This document shows, piece by piece, positions 1 through 12,035 of a DNA stretch of 64,000 bases (the first letter of the stretch is position 1; each line of letters begins with the position of its first letter). Below the pieces are notes generated by a model. It saw only the letters and a program-made list of their open reading frames with translations. It did no database searches and had not been told where the DNA came from. The translations under genes were made by a program, and so were the position numbers. Source of the stretch: Sarocladium kiliense (Eukaryota; Ascomycota; Sordariomycetes; Hypocreales; Sarocladiaceae); NCBI GenBank assembly GCA_030734395.1, contig JAUZTG010000024.1, positions 186,001 to 250,000 on the forward strand, read 5' to 3'.

Positions 1-1990
1 CAACTGCCATTGAATTGTCTATTGGCTTCTACGGCGGGCTCGAGCATTGCGACAGAGGCGTTTGTGGCTGCCACGTACGAAGGAGCGCCATTGCTTCAAC
101 TCTAGCTCCCGGATGCAGGGCACAAAAGAAAAGATGGAACAAGGGAGAAGAAAGGCCGCACACGTAACAGTAGGCAAAAGCTTGTTGAAAGCCTGGTGGA
201 AGGTTGCCCCTTGCGTCCGTATCGCATGGCTCCGAACTAGTGGCGTGCCGTCCCAAGCGAACTGCGGACTGGGGAGTAAAGTTTGGAAATAAGTTGACAT
301 CCTGCTCTGTTCTCAGCTCTCATTTTTTCCCCGTTGGCCAATGCAATGTGGTGATATTGAAGAAGCAACAGTAATAGTGGATCGACACGAGTTACCCACC
401 TCTTGGGACTGGGAAATGACAAGCAATCAGACAAGACAGTTCTTGATCTAGATATATGCATGTCTTCGAGACGAATTTTCCGGCAGTTCTCTGGTGAGCA
501 CAGTTCATTTCGGCATTGATGCTGGAAGAGCTCCTAGGTCCAGAGAAGCCAATCTCGCGGACGGCAGCCTCACCCTCCGGACGGGCCGCTGCGACACGAT
601 CCGAGGACGGGATCGACGGAGGGGTTGTGGAGAAACGGGGTGGTACTCGAAGGGGTGTTTTGAAGGGAGGCGTTGTCTCTTGAGCGAGAAGCTTTACCTA
701 ATATGCCCCCCCCTTGCAGCTGAGAAGTGATAGCGCATTCACAAAGTTTGCTAGGAGGGGCGAACACAACTATCTGCCACTGACTTGTTATGGGAGAGCC
801 CTACTTGAAGACTATTGCTGGCCGAGAACACAATAACTTGGTTTGCGCAACTTGTGAAGAGCCTTTCATGAGGCTGGGCAGAAAACGAATGTCGATAGAG
901 AAGTGAGGGGAATCATGGCCAAGGTCGAGGTATCAGACTATGGGATTTTGCCTGTGCAGAAGTGGATCCAGAACACAAGTTGCTTGAAAGGTCGCCGGCG
1001 AGACGGAACGCTGCATATGGCAATCAAATAATGAAAGTTTGTTGTCACAGGATTCGCTGTGGTGAACTATAGTGTCTGGGAGGAAGGCGAACCATACACG
1101 AGAACAACTCTACGCCGAGTCATTGGTCGACTAGGCAATGGTGATCAGTAAAGTCAATAACTTTGCTCACAAGAGCTGACAACAAGCAGAAAGATTGCTT
1201 AATTCAGGGGCAGCTGAAGCCTTCAGCGGGAATAGCGATATGGCAGGTCATCACAGCCAGTCAATTTGAAGCAGACGAGGTCGCAACGCATACCCTGCTG
1301 GACTCTGGAGCTGGACCTGACTATCAGCCGCTTCCCCCACTTCCTCGCAGGCCCAAAGTCCCTGGAGCAGCAACTCACAGGCAAGAACTGAGTTGCCCTA
1401 GGTCTGGCTCAAGGTCTCAAACCCTGTTCTGAGCAACAGAACCCCGCCCCGGATCTTTGTCCTTTGATTTGATAGAAACCCTCAGGACTCAAATTTCAAG
1501 ACCAAGACGGCGCGCGAACCGGAATGTCTTGGTCAAAGGTACAAAGTTCCAAGGCCCTGGTGCAAACCTACCTCTGCCGATCTAGCGCCATGCCTTGCAT
1601 GAAGCTACTATGGTGCGCACATGGGAGGAGGCAAACGAGGAGGTTCCAAGGCGGCGGCAAGAGAGTTAGCACTAGCGCTTGGGTCCCAGTGGCATGCAGC
1701 AGTTTCAGCTCTTGGTTGCGGACGGTTTTGCCTCCCGTACTCCCGCCCTCCTCGCAGGGGCCTTGGGCTGCATCGTCGGCCTATAGGCTAAGAATGGACA
1801 TGGGCAGGACCTAGGAGCGTTGCACTGCATTGAGACTGAACCAATTCACAGCTATTAATCTATTCGACTCCTCATATTTTCCAGCTCTCCTGCTTCATGT
1901 AACACCCGTCACCTCCTTCTTCTCCCAACATTGTTTGACGTTGCTTGTGGTGCTGAACCTTCCTTCGCATTAACATCCACCACTTACAGC
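1..1990. other. Intergenic region, no gene recognised
   Basis: The open frames here are short (under 100 codons) and resemble no family I know. Nothing like an RNA gene, transposon or long repeat was seen. The last 100-150 bases, which include pyrimidine-rich stretches, are the likely promoter and leader of the monooxygenase gene that starts at 1991. Confidence 0.6.
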
Positions 1991-4015
1991 ATGGAGCAAT
2001 TCGAGCTTGTTGTCATTGGTGCTGGTACGGACCCCGGTTACCCTCCCTTACACATTGACTTCCCACTGACAAGCCTCTCATAGGCACCTATGGCCTGGGC
2101 GCCGCGAAGCAATACCTTAGCCAACACCCTTCCGCCTCGATCGCCGTCTTCGAGTCTTCCGCCTCGGTAGGTGGCACATGGGCCAGCGAGCGCGTCTACC
2201 CAGGGCTCAAGTCCAATAACCTGTTGGGCACATACGAATATCCAGACTTTCCCATGACGACGGAACGTTTTGGAGTAAAGCCTCGTCAACATATGCCCGG
2301 CAAGGTGATCCATGACTACTTGGAGGCATATGCACAGGAATTCGGCATCGCGCAGTGCGTGCGATTGAACACAAAAGTCCTGTCTGCTGAACACTTGCCG
2401 GAGGGTGGTTGGATACTAGAAATCAGTAGCGCTGGGTCCGAGACGACTGTTAAGGTATCGTCGCAGAGGCTGATTGTTGCTACTGGACTTACGTCTGAGC
2501 CATTTATGCCACATATCAATGGCCAAGAAGACTTCAATCGCCCCCTGTTCCACATCAAGGACTTCCGGAAGCACGAAGAGACAATACACACTGGGAAGAG
2601 GGTGACAGTCTTTGGAGGAACCAAGTCGGCCTGGGATGCTGTGTACGCATATGGGACACGAGGAGTGCAGGTCGATTGGATCATCCGCCGTAAGTTTTCG
2701 CTTACTTCTGACAGCTAGTGATGATTGCTGATACGTCAAACAGCCACCGGACATGGTCCAGCATGGATGTCACCTCCTTTCGTCACACCCTTGAAGAAGT
2801 GGCTCGAAAAGCTCGTCAGTAAGTTCGGCCTGAACCTGTCTGCTCTGTTTCCCTTATTGACCTATGATAGACACACGTCTGCTTCACTGGTTTGCTCCTT
2901 GCATCTGGGCACAGGACAGTGGCTACCAAAGTATTCTCAATTTCTACCACCGCACCACCGTCGGCCGTGCTATCACCAATGGGTTCTGGAACACTATTGC
3001 AAACGACGTCGTGACACTCATGGGTTTCGATAAGCACCCTGAGTGTGCGAAGCTGAAGCCTACAGCTGAAGCACTTTTCACTGGTTCAAGCTTCAGTATT
3101 CTCAATTATGACACTGACTTCTTCGAGCCCATCCGCAATGGTACTGTTAAGATCCATGAGGCGGACCTCTCACATCTGAGCGAAGGAAAGGTCCACCTCG
3201 ACGATGCTCAGCAGACAGTCCTTGACTCGGATGCCTTCCTCTGCGTCACTGGCTGGAAGCATAAGCCCCCAGTTAAGTTTCTTCCAGAAGGCATCGAGCG
3301 CAAGATCGGTGTACCCTATGTACCGAGTGCTGCCGATCACGGTTGCTCACCAGATGAAGGTCTTGCAGAGCAGACAGACTTGCTTGAGAAGGCTGACGCC
3401 GAGATCCAAGCTCGCTTCCCGCGTCTTACAGTGCCCATGAAGTTCAACCCGAACTATGTGCCACTTGTCCAGACCAAGGCTTTCAAAGCAACGCCTGCAG
3501 CTGAGGCTGAGACATCCGTCTCGTCACCACTTACTACTTCTATGCTTTACCACTTCATGGTACCCGGAACGGCAGAGTTCCTTCGCACCAAAGACCTGGC
3601 GTTCGCTGGCAATGTCTCCAACTTCAGTAATATGATCTGTGCACACGTGCAGGGTCTCTGGATCAGCGCTTTCTTCGACGGAAAGCTGGCGCGGGATCCT
3701 AGCTCTGCTGTCATGCCGGTTGATGACGATGCCGGAAAGCCAGAAGGTCAATCAGTTATGACATTGGATGAGGTGCACTGGCAAACTGTTCTACACAACC
3801 GCTTCGGAAAGTGGCGGTATCCCAACGACGCTGGAGCTAGGTTCCCTGACTTCGTCTTTGAGGCTGTTCAATACCTGGATATGATGATGGCGGATTTGGG
3901 TCTGAAGGTTCATCGTAAGGGAGGATGGCTAAAGGAGGTGACAGAGCCATATGGCCCTGAGGATTACCGCGTCGTCAACGATGAGTTCGACGCGAAGTTC
4001 ACGAAAGAGAATTGA
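1991..4015 (+). CDS. Flavin-containing monooxygenase (FMO-like)
   Basis: Predicted 619-aa FAD/NADPH monooxygenase of the FMO class, which oxygenates soft nucleophilic or small organic substrates; the substrate cannot be read from the sequence. Four exons fit by frame and splice signals: 1991-2024, 2084-2689, 2744-2818, 2871-4015. The FAD-binding fingerprint GxGxxG (GAGTYG, residues 10-15) is split by the first intron, and is followed by FESSASVGGTW (34-44), the usual acidic end of the Rossmann beta strand plus the GG(T/L)W motif. A second nucleotide-binding stretch reads VFGGTKSAWDAV. The Baeyer-Villiger fingerprint FxGxxxHxxxW is not evident, so an FMO rather than a BVMO is preferred. The 3' end converges on EFL1, about 150 bp away. 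The intron splitting the fingerprint makes exon 1 easy to miss. Family call is firm, substrate unknown. Confidence 0.85.
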
Positions 4016-4161
4016 TTCGATGAGAAATGCCAGGATGTTGAAAGGAAGCGATTGTTTCAATGCATCTTCTTGTACATAGCTTAGTCGCCTTCCTACATTT
4101 GAACTGGCGCAATGGAATGGAAACGCTTGTAATTTGTTCTATTGTGATTCCTTTTCCCCCA

Positions 4162-7100
4162 TCACCTCTTAAGTGTCTTCTGCTTTTCCGCATCTGTGGC
4201 TACATGTCTACCTTCAACTAGAAGACCCTTCTTCCTCCGCACACCGTCCATATATCTCTTCGCCACATTCTCTTTATCGCCAAACTCACCCAGATCCTCC
4301 AGGTCGTCTTCAGTGAAAGGCACCCAGAAAGGATCCTCATCCAGGATCTCGAAGCCCGCGAAGATGAGCTGTGGTTGAGCCGCACCACTTGTCCGCTTCC
4401 GCATCTCATCTGCGAATCCGAAACTCTCGGCAACAGGAAGAAGAGCTTGAATGGTGAAGAACGGAGTGCCCTCGTTCATGTTCTCGGCATTGACGCGTCC
4501 ACGGCGGCGAGTAAGTACGTCGTAGACTCTACCCAGAACCTCCGTGGATGCCTGAATCTCAACAGAGTACATGGCGAGCATGATGCGAGGAGACCAGTCA
4601 AGCATGGCAGAGTGCATGCATGACTGGAAAGTCTTGATGACTTCTCCAGTGAGTCGTCCGAGCTTGTCTCTGGCGGAAGTGTCGTCCTCAGAAAGGGATA
4701 ATGTGACCTCCTCGACAAAGACTGCGACGCCTTGGACCGGCTCATTACAGAGGGGACCGCGACCTGATGCTAGTTGAAACGCATACTGAATCTTGTCCGC
4801 AAGATGGGTGACGCGCAGGGCTTCACCTGCGCGCGGTGCGTCTGTTGTTTCGACCTCACCCGAGAACACCTTGGACAAGACACCATCTGCCGTCGCATCA
4901 ATAAGCAGGTTCGGGCCCGTTCTCCGAGGTCCAAACGCCGCGATGTTGTCCACTTGGTTCTTCCACACATCACGTCCTTTGCCAGTTTCCAAAAGTTGGC
5001 GAAGTTGTTTCTTAAGCTCGTCCGCCGAAAGACACTGACCAACAGCGACATCTGCATCGGCGACAATATCTTCCGCATTCGCCTCGCCGTTTTGCTCCTG
5101 ATCCTCGCTTTTATGGTCTGTCGAGAGGCCCTTAATGGCTGCAGCATTCTTGAGCAGGAAGTCTGTGACTTCCGAAGGGAGAGGACGGACACGAAGAGCA
5201 AAATTGACCTGTTTAGAGCTGGTGGTCCCGTGAACAACTCCGCGTCCCAGGTCTGGGTTGACTGGGGCACGCATCTCTTCAGCCCTGACAATTGTCTCTC
5301 GGTATGGGACGATCGGCTCGCCTGCCTGGATGTCGCAATGCGCAAATCGCTCCTTTAGGTCAGTGAGACACCTTTCGAGATGCAGCTCGCCTGCTGTCAA
5401 TAAAACATGCTCTCCACTCGAGAACTGTTCATATTCGGCACAAGGGTCGCTCTGCACCAGAAGCTTCAGGCCCTCAATCATTTTGTCAAGGTCAGCCGGG
5501 TTGACTGGTTCGAGGGCGACTCGAACGATTGGCTTGCCAGCCAAATTGACGGCAGCAAGGTTTACGGCACCTTCAAGCTGGCTGCACAGCGTGCCGGATT
5601 TAAGAATCTTACCCTCAAGGCCTCCGATACCAAATACTACACCAGCAGGAACAGAGTTAAGTGCCTCCAAGTTCCGGCCCATGAGCATGTATAATGCAGT
5701 GACCGTCACCTCCTGTGGCTTGGGCTCTGCGTTTGGCCGAGCGGGTGACCACTTTGGCGGGATGACATATAATTTGTCGCCAACAGACAAGGTTCCAGAG
5801 TAAATCCTAGCAAACCCGATGAGGTGCTCAGGGTCAATCTTCTTTTCCTCGAGCTCTGGGATGTGATCGTCGAGGTTCACATTCTCCAATGACCTGGCCA
5901 TGCCTGCTACGTCGGTTTGTGCGTCTTCCCCGGCTGCGCGTGCTGCTTCGGCTCTTTTCTTTCTTGCCAGATCGCGAGCCTCCTCGCCCGTCATCTGGCC
6001 TGTGGTCCGACGCTTGTTCTCCGGGAGCTCGCTCTCGGGGACAGACACCATTTTGCTGACGTAGGCAACGACAGGATCTGACTTCTCTCGGCGGAAACTA
6101 ATCATAGCATCTTTGACAGCTGGACTAATGTGCTCCGAATCTGGCGCTTCTTTCAATAGTTCTGGTAACCGTTCTGCTTGTGCTTTTGGTGGCGATGGGA
6201 GGGATTCGATGACCGAAACGAGGAGAGCTGTGGATAGCGGAAGCCAGGATGCGAATACGGTGGTGAGAAGCAATCGTGGATCTCGAGCTCGAACGATATG
6301 AGGTGGGATGCTGAGTCCAAGGGACTTTGTGACCTTCTCGAGAAGTGCGGGATCACCCTTGCCGCTGTCACCTCCTGTTGTCGCTTGGTACACTGTCCAG
6401 ACCGGCTCCAGGACTAATTGCACAAACATAGGCTTCAGATTCCTGCCCTTTAGATGCTTCGGTCCCAAGACTTTTCGTGTTTTGGGATCCAAGTAGAAGC
6501 TGCCCCAAAGAACCTTCTCCATGACTCCCCGCTTGATCCCAAGCTTCTTCTCGTAAAGACTTGCGAATTGACGACATGTGAATGCCCATCCGTCTACGGC
6601 ACTGCTGAAAATGACGTTGTTCTTTTCGGGTGCAAAGTAAATGTCTTCATCGTCCTTCTCTTCAAACTGAATCTCACCAGCATCGTTGACTTGGTCAACC
6701 GCAGATTCTTTGGCAGCGGTTGCAGCCGATACACGTTCGTCCATGCGTTCTCTCCAGTTCAGGTCCTCCTCCATCCGTTCGCCCTGGAAGAAGCTTCCGA
6801 GGACTGCGTTGACCTGTTCCAATAGCTTGTTGAGATGGATGTAAGCTTCTCCCGGAGTCATCTTGAGTTCTGTGATGAGGCGATCCATTTTGTTGATAAC
6901 GAGAAGGGGCTTCAGCTGTTCGGTCCAGGTCTGGCGAAGGACGGTAACCGTCTGACTGCAGACACCCTCAACAGCGTCGACCAGTACGACAGCACCGTCG
7001 CAGAGTCTTGAAGCTGTTGAGACCTCGCTGCTGAAGTCGATGTGTCCAGGTGAGTCGATCAGGTTGATGAGGTACTCCTTGGCTTCTGGTTCAGCTTCGG

Positions 7101-7413
7101 GTGCAGAACGTCGGAGCATGGAGAAATAGAGTGAGATGGCAGATGACTCCATGGTGATGCCTCGTGTCTGCTCATCTGGGCGTGAGTCCAAGTAGCGAAT
7201 TTTGCCAGCTAGCTTGGGTGAGATGATGCCGTTTGTTGCCAACAAGGCATCGGTAAGTGAAGTTTTGCCATGGTCAACGTGGGCCAAAATACAGATCTAG
7301 GTCGCTGTCAGTCCCTGTCAGATGCTATGAAGGTGAGATGAAGAGCCTACGTTGCGAATGTCATCTGCTTGCCTCTGCAGGCTGGCCAACTTCTCGGGAG
7401 TGACGACTGGCAT
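4162..7413 (-). CDS. RIA1: Ribosome assembly GTPase EFL1/Ria1 (EF-2-like)
   Basis: Cytoplasmic GTPase that, with Sdo1/SBDS, releases the anti-association factor Tif6/eIF6 from nascent 60S subunits. Predicted 1,065 aa, close to the roughly 1,110 aa of yeast Ria1. Two exons: 7351-7413 encodes the first 21 residues, then an intron at 7297-7350, then 4162-7296. The second exon alone would begin with a non-ATG codon in the middle of the P-loop, so the short first exon is needed. Motifs seen: P-loop AHVDHGKT (26-33), switch I RGITMESS, DSPGH and NKMDR, then EF-2-like domains II-V. A charged insert (about residues 180-220) and a second acidic/Lys-Arg insert near the middle are typical of EFL1 rather than eEF2. 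The tail ends in a basic KKGLLVEGRHVAT... segment. Confidence 0.95.
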
Positions 7414-8041
7414 GGTGAGGACTTTGGTTCAGAGGGGCACGGGTTGCTTGATGTTTGGCCCTGTTCAGAGCAGGCTGGCCAGAAAGAAGTAAGCAAATGT
7501 ATATCCAAAACTTGTCGATATGCTGCTCATGCTGTGACTAATCCTGACCAAAGGGTATCCACCTGCAAGAGTCGATGTTCGCGGCGACGGCGGCTCGACT
7601 CAGAATGAGTCCAGCAACAGTGACGCATTCTTTGGTGGGGGCGGGGCATCCAGACTGAGGCTTCACCAGTCACGTGCCAAGGGAAGAGCGTTGTAATTGC
7701 CAGGCCATCAGTTCTCTGCCCCGAGATGGAAATGATAAGACATTGAGTCAAACTCGAAATCAATATATATGCTACTTTTGTCTCTGTCTGTGCCGTTGCT
7801 ATGGGTACAACAGAGCCAGGTCGCTTGCTGCATCCTCCTGCCCCTCGAAACGATTGCCCCGAGTAATCTGTACAAGTCTTTATCGGCATGGCTTCAACAT
7901 TTCATTTTGTTACAGACCAAGACTGTTGTAATTGTTGCCTTTCCTCCTGTTGTATAGATCTCTACAAGCTATGCCCGGGTTCCCGCTGCTCAAATGTGAT
8001 GGTTGCTATTACAAAGCATCAGTGGCCATCTCACTCCTCGC
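7414..8041. other. Intergenic: EFL1 promoter and P450 3' flank
   Basis: No gene is supported. The stretch holds the upstream region of EFL1 (minus strand) and, at its distal end, the 3' flank of the P450. Only short shadow frames are present. Confidence 0.6.
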
Positions 8042-9817
8042 CTACATGACAACCTTTTCCAATCTCACATAACAGTCAACAGGTTCCCGCGCAAACCGCT
8101 GAACCGAGTCATAACCACTAAGTTTCCCTGGTGTCGATTTCAGAACGAAATGCCACACGATCAGCGCAAACTGGATCTTGAGTTCTTGCATCGCAAAACG
8201 GCGACCAAAGCATGCCCGTGGCCCCAGTCCAAATGCGAGTTGAGGGCCTGCCATCGAGTCAAAGACCTCTACGCCTGTCTTAATGTCTGCTTTTAGCCAA
8301 CGCTCAGGACGAAACTCTCCAATACCGTCATCGTCCCATGCTCCAGTCAGCGCCTTGCCTGAAACTCGGCGGGCGCCTGGGCTCCTCACATCATCCTCAC
8401 ATGGCATGTTCGGCTCTAAGAATCCAGCGCCGTTCGCCATGAGAAACACGTCTGTGCCTTTCGGGATATGACGACCCAGCACTGTGGTATCCCTTTGAGC
8501 GCGACGGACCACAAATGCAATGGTGTTGGCGTGGCGGAGGACTTCTTCCACAACTGCATCGAGGTAAGGAATGTGAGCGGCAACCAGCTCTTGTGCCGTT
8601 GGAGCTCGTTTCTCTGCCACAGCAATGGTGAGAGACGCTCTCAACTCTTCCCGAAGACGGTTCTGTGCAGCTGGATGATCTGCAATGTATTTTAGCCCCC
8701 ACGCGACCGTTGTCGCAGAGGTGTCATGGCCAGCAAGCATGAAGCCGAAGAACTCGTCAGAAATTCCGCGACTCTGATATTCAGGCTGACGACCTTCGTT
8801 GTTTGCGACATCTCGCTCTCGTAGAAGAACTGAATGGAGACCGGTTTGTAGGTTCTCATCACCAGCTTCAATCAGGTTCGTCATTTCATTAACCCGATCG
8901 CGGATATACTGGTCCTTGATTGCTATGGCATTCTTCATATATGGGAAACAACGAAGGACCCATGAAGTCAAACGAGGGGCAGGCGATAGCTGCGTATCCG
9001 TGACGGAGTTTGCCAGTGTTAAAGCTGCGCTGAAAATAGTAGGAAGCTCGGTATCGGGGAACTCGACTGCTTCATCGCGATCCTTTGGTATCCGAACTGT
9101 GTATCTAGTAGTGGCTTCGAGGCGCTGAGGGGTGATAAGTCCTTCTTCCGGATGGCCGAACATTGCCGCGAAGATTGTGTCAAGGGCCATATAAGTGATA
9201 TCGTTGTGAGCGCTAAATGGGCGGCCTTCGGCAATATCGCTTTTGATCTGCCACATTCGGATCATGGACATGACAGATCCATGTACTCTGGGCACCAGAA
9301 CACGGTTCACCACAGCAGGCGTCATTAGGTGGTTGATAAGGTTCCTGTTGTTTCTGAAGCGAGGGTCGGTCGAGATAAATTGGATATGCTGCTCGGGAAG
9401 AATGCCATTGATCAAGTCTCCAAAGAAACCACTCCGATCAAATTCTTTTCGTCGCAGGAGTATGTCCTGGGCCTCAAAGGGGTCGGTAACGACGACCCAT
9501 GGCAGAGCCATTGGCGTTATAAAGGCCTGGATTATCGGACTGTGATGCCTCGACGTCAATGATGTTAACCAGTCCTGTGAAGCTCGTGTCAGCTGCTTTC
9601 TGTCCTTCCGATACAATTCTGAGCTTACAAAAATGCGCTTAGTTCTCATGACGTGGCCCATCATTTCAGGCACATCTCCGAACAACTTGTTTGCCGCATC
9701 TAGGTTGTGAGGAATATCGGGAAGTGGCCTGGGTAACATCGCTTGGCGGCCTGCGTATAAGCTGATTAATGCCACAGCGACATAGACAGCGCCTTGAGTG
9801 GATACAATGGCTCCCAT
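8042..9817 (-). CDS. Cytochrome P450 monooxygenase
   Basis: Single-exon 591-aa heme-thiolate monooxygenase, expected in the ER membrane with a P450 reductase as electron donor. The N-terminus holds a hydrophobic anchor (about residues 8-22) followed by a proline-rich hinge (PRPLPDIP). Family marks in order: I-helix oxygen-binding AGHDTSATT (about residue 360), K-helix ExxR (EVLR), PERF-type FRPERW, and the heme loop FGLGPRACFG with the axial Cys at residue 536. The length is somewhat above the 500-530 aa norm, with extra residues before the heme loop. The ATG at 9817 is the first in frame and lies 94 bp downstream of a TATA-like box. The absence of introns is notable but not rare. CYP family and substrate cannot be assigned; no polyketide, peptide or terpene synthase gene is nearby. 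Confidence 0.93.
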   Translation of the reverse strand: MGAIVSTQGAVYVAVALISLYAGRQAMLPRPLPDIPHNLDAANKLFGDVPEMMGHVMRTKRIFVSSELYRKDRKQLTRASQDWLTSLTSRHHSPIIQAFITPMALPWVVVTDPFEAQDILLRRKEFDRSGFFGDLINGILPEQHIQFISTDPRFRNNRNLINHLMTPAVVNRVLVPRVHGSVMSMIRMWQIKSDIAEGRPFSAHNDITYMALDTIFAAMFGHPEEGLITPQRLEATTRYTVRIPKDRDEAVEFPDTELPTIFSAALTLANSVTDTQLSPAPRLTSWVLRCFPYMKNAIAIKDQYIRDRVNEMTNLIEAGDENLQTGLHSVLLRERDVANNEGRQPEYQSRGISDEFFGFMLAGHDTSATTVAWGLKYIADHPAAQNRLREELRASLTIAVAEKRAPTAQELVAAHIPYLDAVVEEVLRHANTIAFVVRRAQRDTTVLGRHIPKGTDVFLMANGAGFLEPNMPCEDDVRSPGARRVSGKALTGAWDDDGIGEFRPERWLKADIKTGVEVFDSMAGPQLAFGLGPRACFGRRFAMQELKIQFALIVWHFVLKSTPGKLSGYDSVQRFAREPVDCYVRLEKVVM

Positions 9818-9910
9818 TTTGAATGCGATCGTAAAAGTGCTGAGAGAGACTGCAACTTGCAGGCTGGTGGTGAAAGACGGGTAAATCCGATCTCGCCTGG
9901 GGTCGAGCCC

Positions 9911-9917
9911 TATATAT
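9911..9917 (-). promoter_or_regulatory. TATA-like box of the P450 gene
   Basis: ATATATA on the minus strand, about 94 bp upstream of the P450 start codon, in a plausible core-promoter position. Confidence 0.45.
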
Positions 9918-10691
9918 GCGGAAAGCTGACCATCAAGTTGCTGCAGTCATGATGGAGATATGCATGAACATGGGTCATCTAGCGAACATGTGCTTCGGCT
10001 GCGCTCATCGGCCGTCCCCTTGTACGGCCTGTCCTCCTGTGGGACGTGGCTCATAGTGTCGCGATGTGACCCAACCTCGTCAATCCACTCGCTGGGTACG
10101 CGCGGAGACAGTGGCATCAAAAGATAGGTAGTGCATGAGTTGCATACAGAACTACCTTACTCAGCTACCTCCATAATGATGAAGCCTTCGGACACGCAAC
10201 ATGACTCATTCTACCGCTGTAACTGAGCTCTGGCTTTATTGGCTTTTAGCGACGACCTGGCTACAGCTGCAGACTGAGATCGGAGGTTTCCCGTTTCGGC
10301 GCGAGTACAACGGTTCCCTGCGTCAAGCTGTGATCTTCCTAGAAAATTCCTCCTCCATTCTCGAGACAACAACTGTACATCTAGAGATTCATTCTACTGC
10401 CCAGCTTTTCCCACAGTGTGGTAGATGAATACCTCCGTGGCGTACGCTCGATTGTCGACGAATCCGGTGAGCGAGAATTGGCTGGCAACCAAGGACTTTA
10501 AGAGCATGTCCTGAGACCTCTATCGCAATGGATCTGAGCCGCGGGCCAGAGATTGCCCTTCTTTTCGTCTCCTGTGTGGCCTTGACCCATGAATCAATTT
10601 CTTTGGTCTACAAAAACCGTAGATTAATTCAGGTACTTCAGAATGAAATGAGTTGTGAGGCTCTGGCTTCCATGGCCGCTTCAAGTGCCGT
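9918..10691. other. Intergenic region, no gene recognised
   Basis: P450 upstream region and the 3' flank of the alpha/beta hydrolase gene. Small open frames around 10201-10428 and 10528-10770 have no recognisable domain, and the second lies partly opposite the hydrolase 3' end. Confidence 0.55.
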
Positions 10692-11447
10692 CTATGCACT
10701 CAAGACCTGGCTCAGAAAAGCGATCACATCATCCATACCTCTGGGCGAGTTGAACCAGTGCCCGCCTTGAGGATACTCCATCGAGTGCACAGTTGCCCCG
10801 AAACCCTTCAAAGCGTCTCTCATGAGCCTGCCATTCTCGACCTTCACTTGCGGATCATCCACGCAGTGCTCCAGTAAGATGGGTGTGTTCCGAATGACTT
10901 CGTCATGTTCCGGCACCGCGTCCAATGACAAAACTCTCCTCATGTCGTCTATAGATCTTCCAACGAATGGACAGCGACACGAAAATCCAATAAACGCGCC
11001 TAGTCTTGGTGCATCGAGGTTGAACAGCACATGAACCCCAGTGGCGGCTCCCATGCTGATGCCAGCCAGAATCACTCTCTCCCACGCTGGCGCCTCCTCA
11101 CTGCCCAGCACCTGCGCCTCCTTTCTGAGAATATTGCGAATCTCTGGAACCACCGCCTTGAGGCCTTCAGCCTGAAGCTCCTCGCGGTCTGCGAAGTCCG
11201 TTACATTCCAAACATCAAACCATTGTGGCCAACGATCCGCCGAACTGGCGCATTGGCGGGTGGGAGCTTGTGGGAATACCCACCGCAGGGTGGGAAGAGC
11301 GTCAGCAAGGGTACGATTTTGAGTGTCGCGAGAATAAGACAACGATCTGATGAAGTTCTGTACGTTGTCGCCACGGCCGTGTAAGAAGACAACGGTATGA
11401 GTATGCTGCGGTGCAGACGGGTGGACGGTCGTGGTTGCGATCTCCAT
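10692..11447 (-). CDS. Alpha/beta hydrolase, carboxylesterase / acyl-protein thioesterase type
   Basis: Predicted 251-aa serine hydrolase of the phospholipase/carboxylesterase (acyl-protein thioesterase) family, likely cytosolic and acting on esters, thioesters or lysophospholipids. The oxyanion-loop motif FLHGRGD sits at residues 21-27, the nucleophile elbow GISMG at 129-133 (Ser131), the acid in HCVDDP (Asp197 or Asp198) and the base in GGHW (His230). The length fits small thioesterases. The open frame extends upstream to 11720, but the first 91 codons show no domain and a TATA-like box lies inside them, so the ATG at 11447 is chosen. The residues VWNVTDF before the nucleophile are typical of fungal members. 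The true substrate is not inferable. Confidence 0.87.
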   Translation of the reverse strand: MEIATTTVHPSAPQHTHTVVFLHGRGDNVQNFIRSLSYSRDTQNRTLADALPTLRWVFPQAPTRQCASSADRWPQWFDVWNVTDFADREELQAEGLKAVVPEIRNILRKEAQVLGSEEAPAWERVILAGISMGAATGVHVLFNLDAPRLGAFIGFSCRCPFVGRSIDDMRRVLSLDAVPEHDEVIRNTPILLEHCVDDPQVKVENGRLMRDALKGFGATVHSMEYPQGGHWFNSPRGMDDVIAFLSQVLSA

Positions 11448-11561
11448 CGTGAGTCCTGGTGCCGCCCAGGAAAGGCGAGTAGAGAGCGAAAGCGAGGCAA
11501 GGCTGGTCTGAGGTTCAGAGTCAGTGATCAAGCAGGAAGTGCAATTGAGCAGGCAGTGAGC

Positions 11562-11568
11562 TTTATAT
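11562..11568 (-). promoter_or_regulatory. TATA-like box of the alpha/beta hydrolase gene
   Basis: ATATAAA on the minus strand about 115 bp upstream of the chosen start. Its position inside the longer open frame supports the shorter protein. Confidence 0.45.
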
Positions 11569-12035
11569 GCTGAGCCCGACAGGATCAGGAGGATTCTATG
11601 GATGCCTGGTGCCCTTGAACCCCACCTCATCATGAGTCTGTTCTGTTGGCTCATCACATAACAGCGCTTAATAGCAGCCAGTGTAACAGCGAGAATAGCA
11701 AGCTCCCAAGTAAACCACATAGCGTGTCAATGCGCTGGCTATAGGACAGGACACCTTTGGCACGATAAGGGGGAAAGGATGGAGGAAATCTAGTCCGCCG
11801 CGGGATCAGTAGGGCTTGAGTTTGGCAACCAGCGGACAGAACGAATGGGCGAAAGAAACCCAGAGATCGAAGCACTAATAAAGACGTACACCAGAACAAA
11901 GAGATGACGATCCTCGACAGGCCTTCGTCTCACAGCATCTTCTCCTTTCATACTTCTCGGATCAACAAACATCCTTACCCTGGCCGCAAATTCCGTCGCT
12001 CATTGCAAGATAGTACTTCAACTGTGTCCAGAGCC
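11569..12035. other. Intergenic region between divergent units
   Basis: Upstream flank of the alpha/beta hydrolase and of the HNH-APH relic. Nothing else recognised. Confidence 0.5.

Noticed and set aside
1991..11447. Possible secondary-metabolite cluster (monooxygenase, P450, hydrolase)
   Set aside because: No backbone synthase gene is in range, and a housekeeping gene (EFL1) lies between the tailoring-type enzymes.
11448..11720. In-frame upstream extension of the alpha/beta hydrolase
   Set aside because: It has no family similarity and contains the TATA-like box. The family length and motif positions fit the ATG at 11447.
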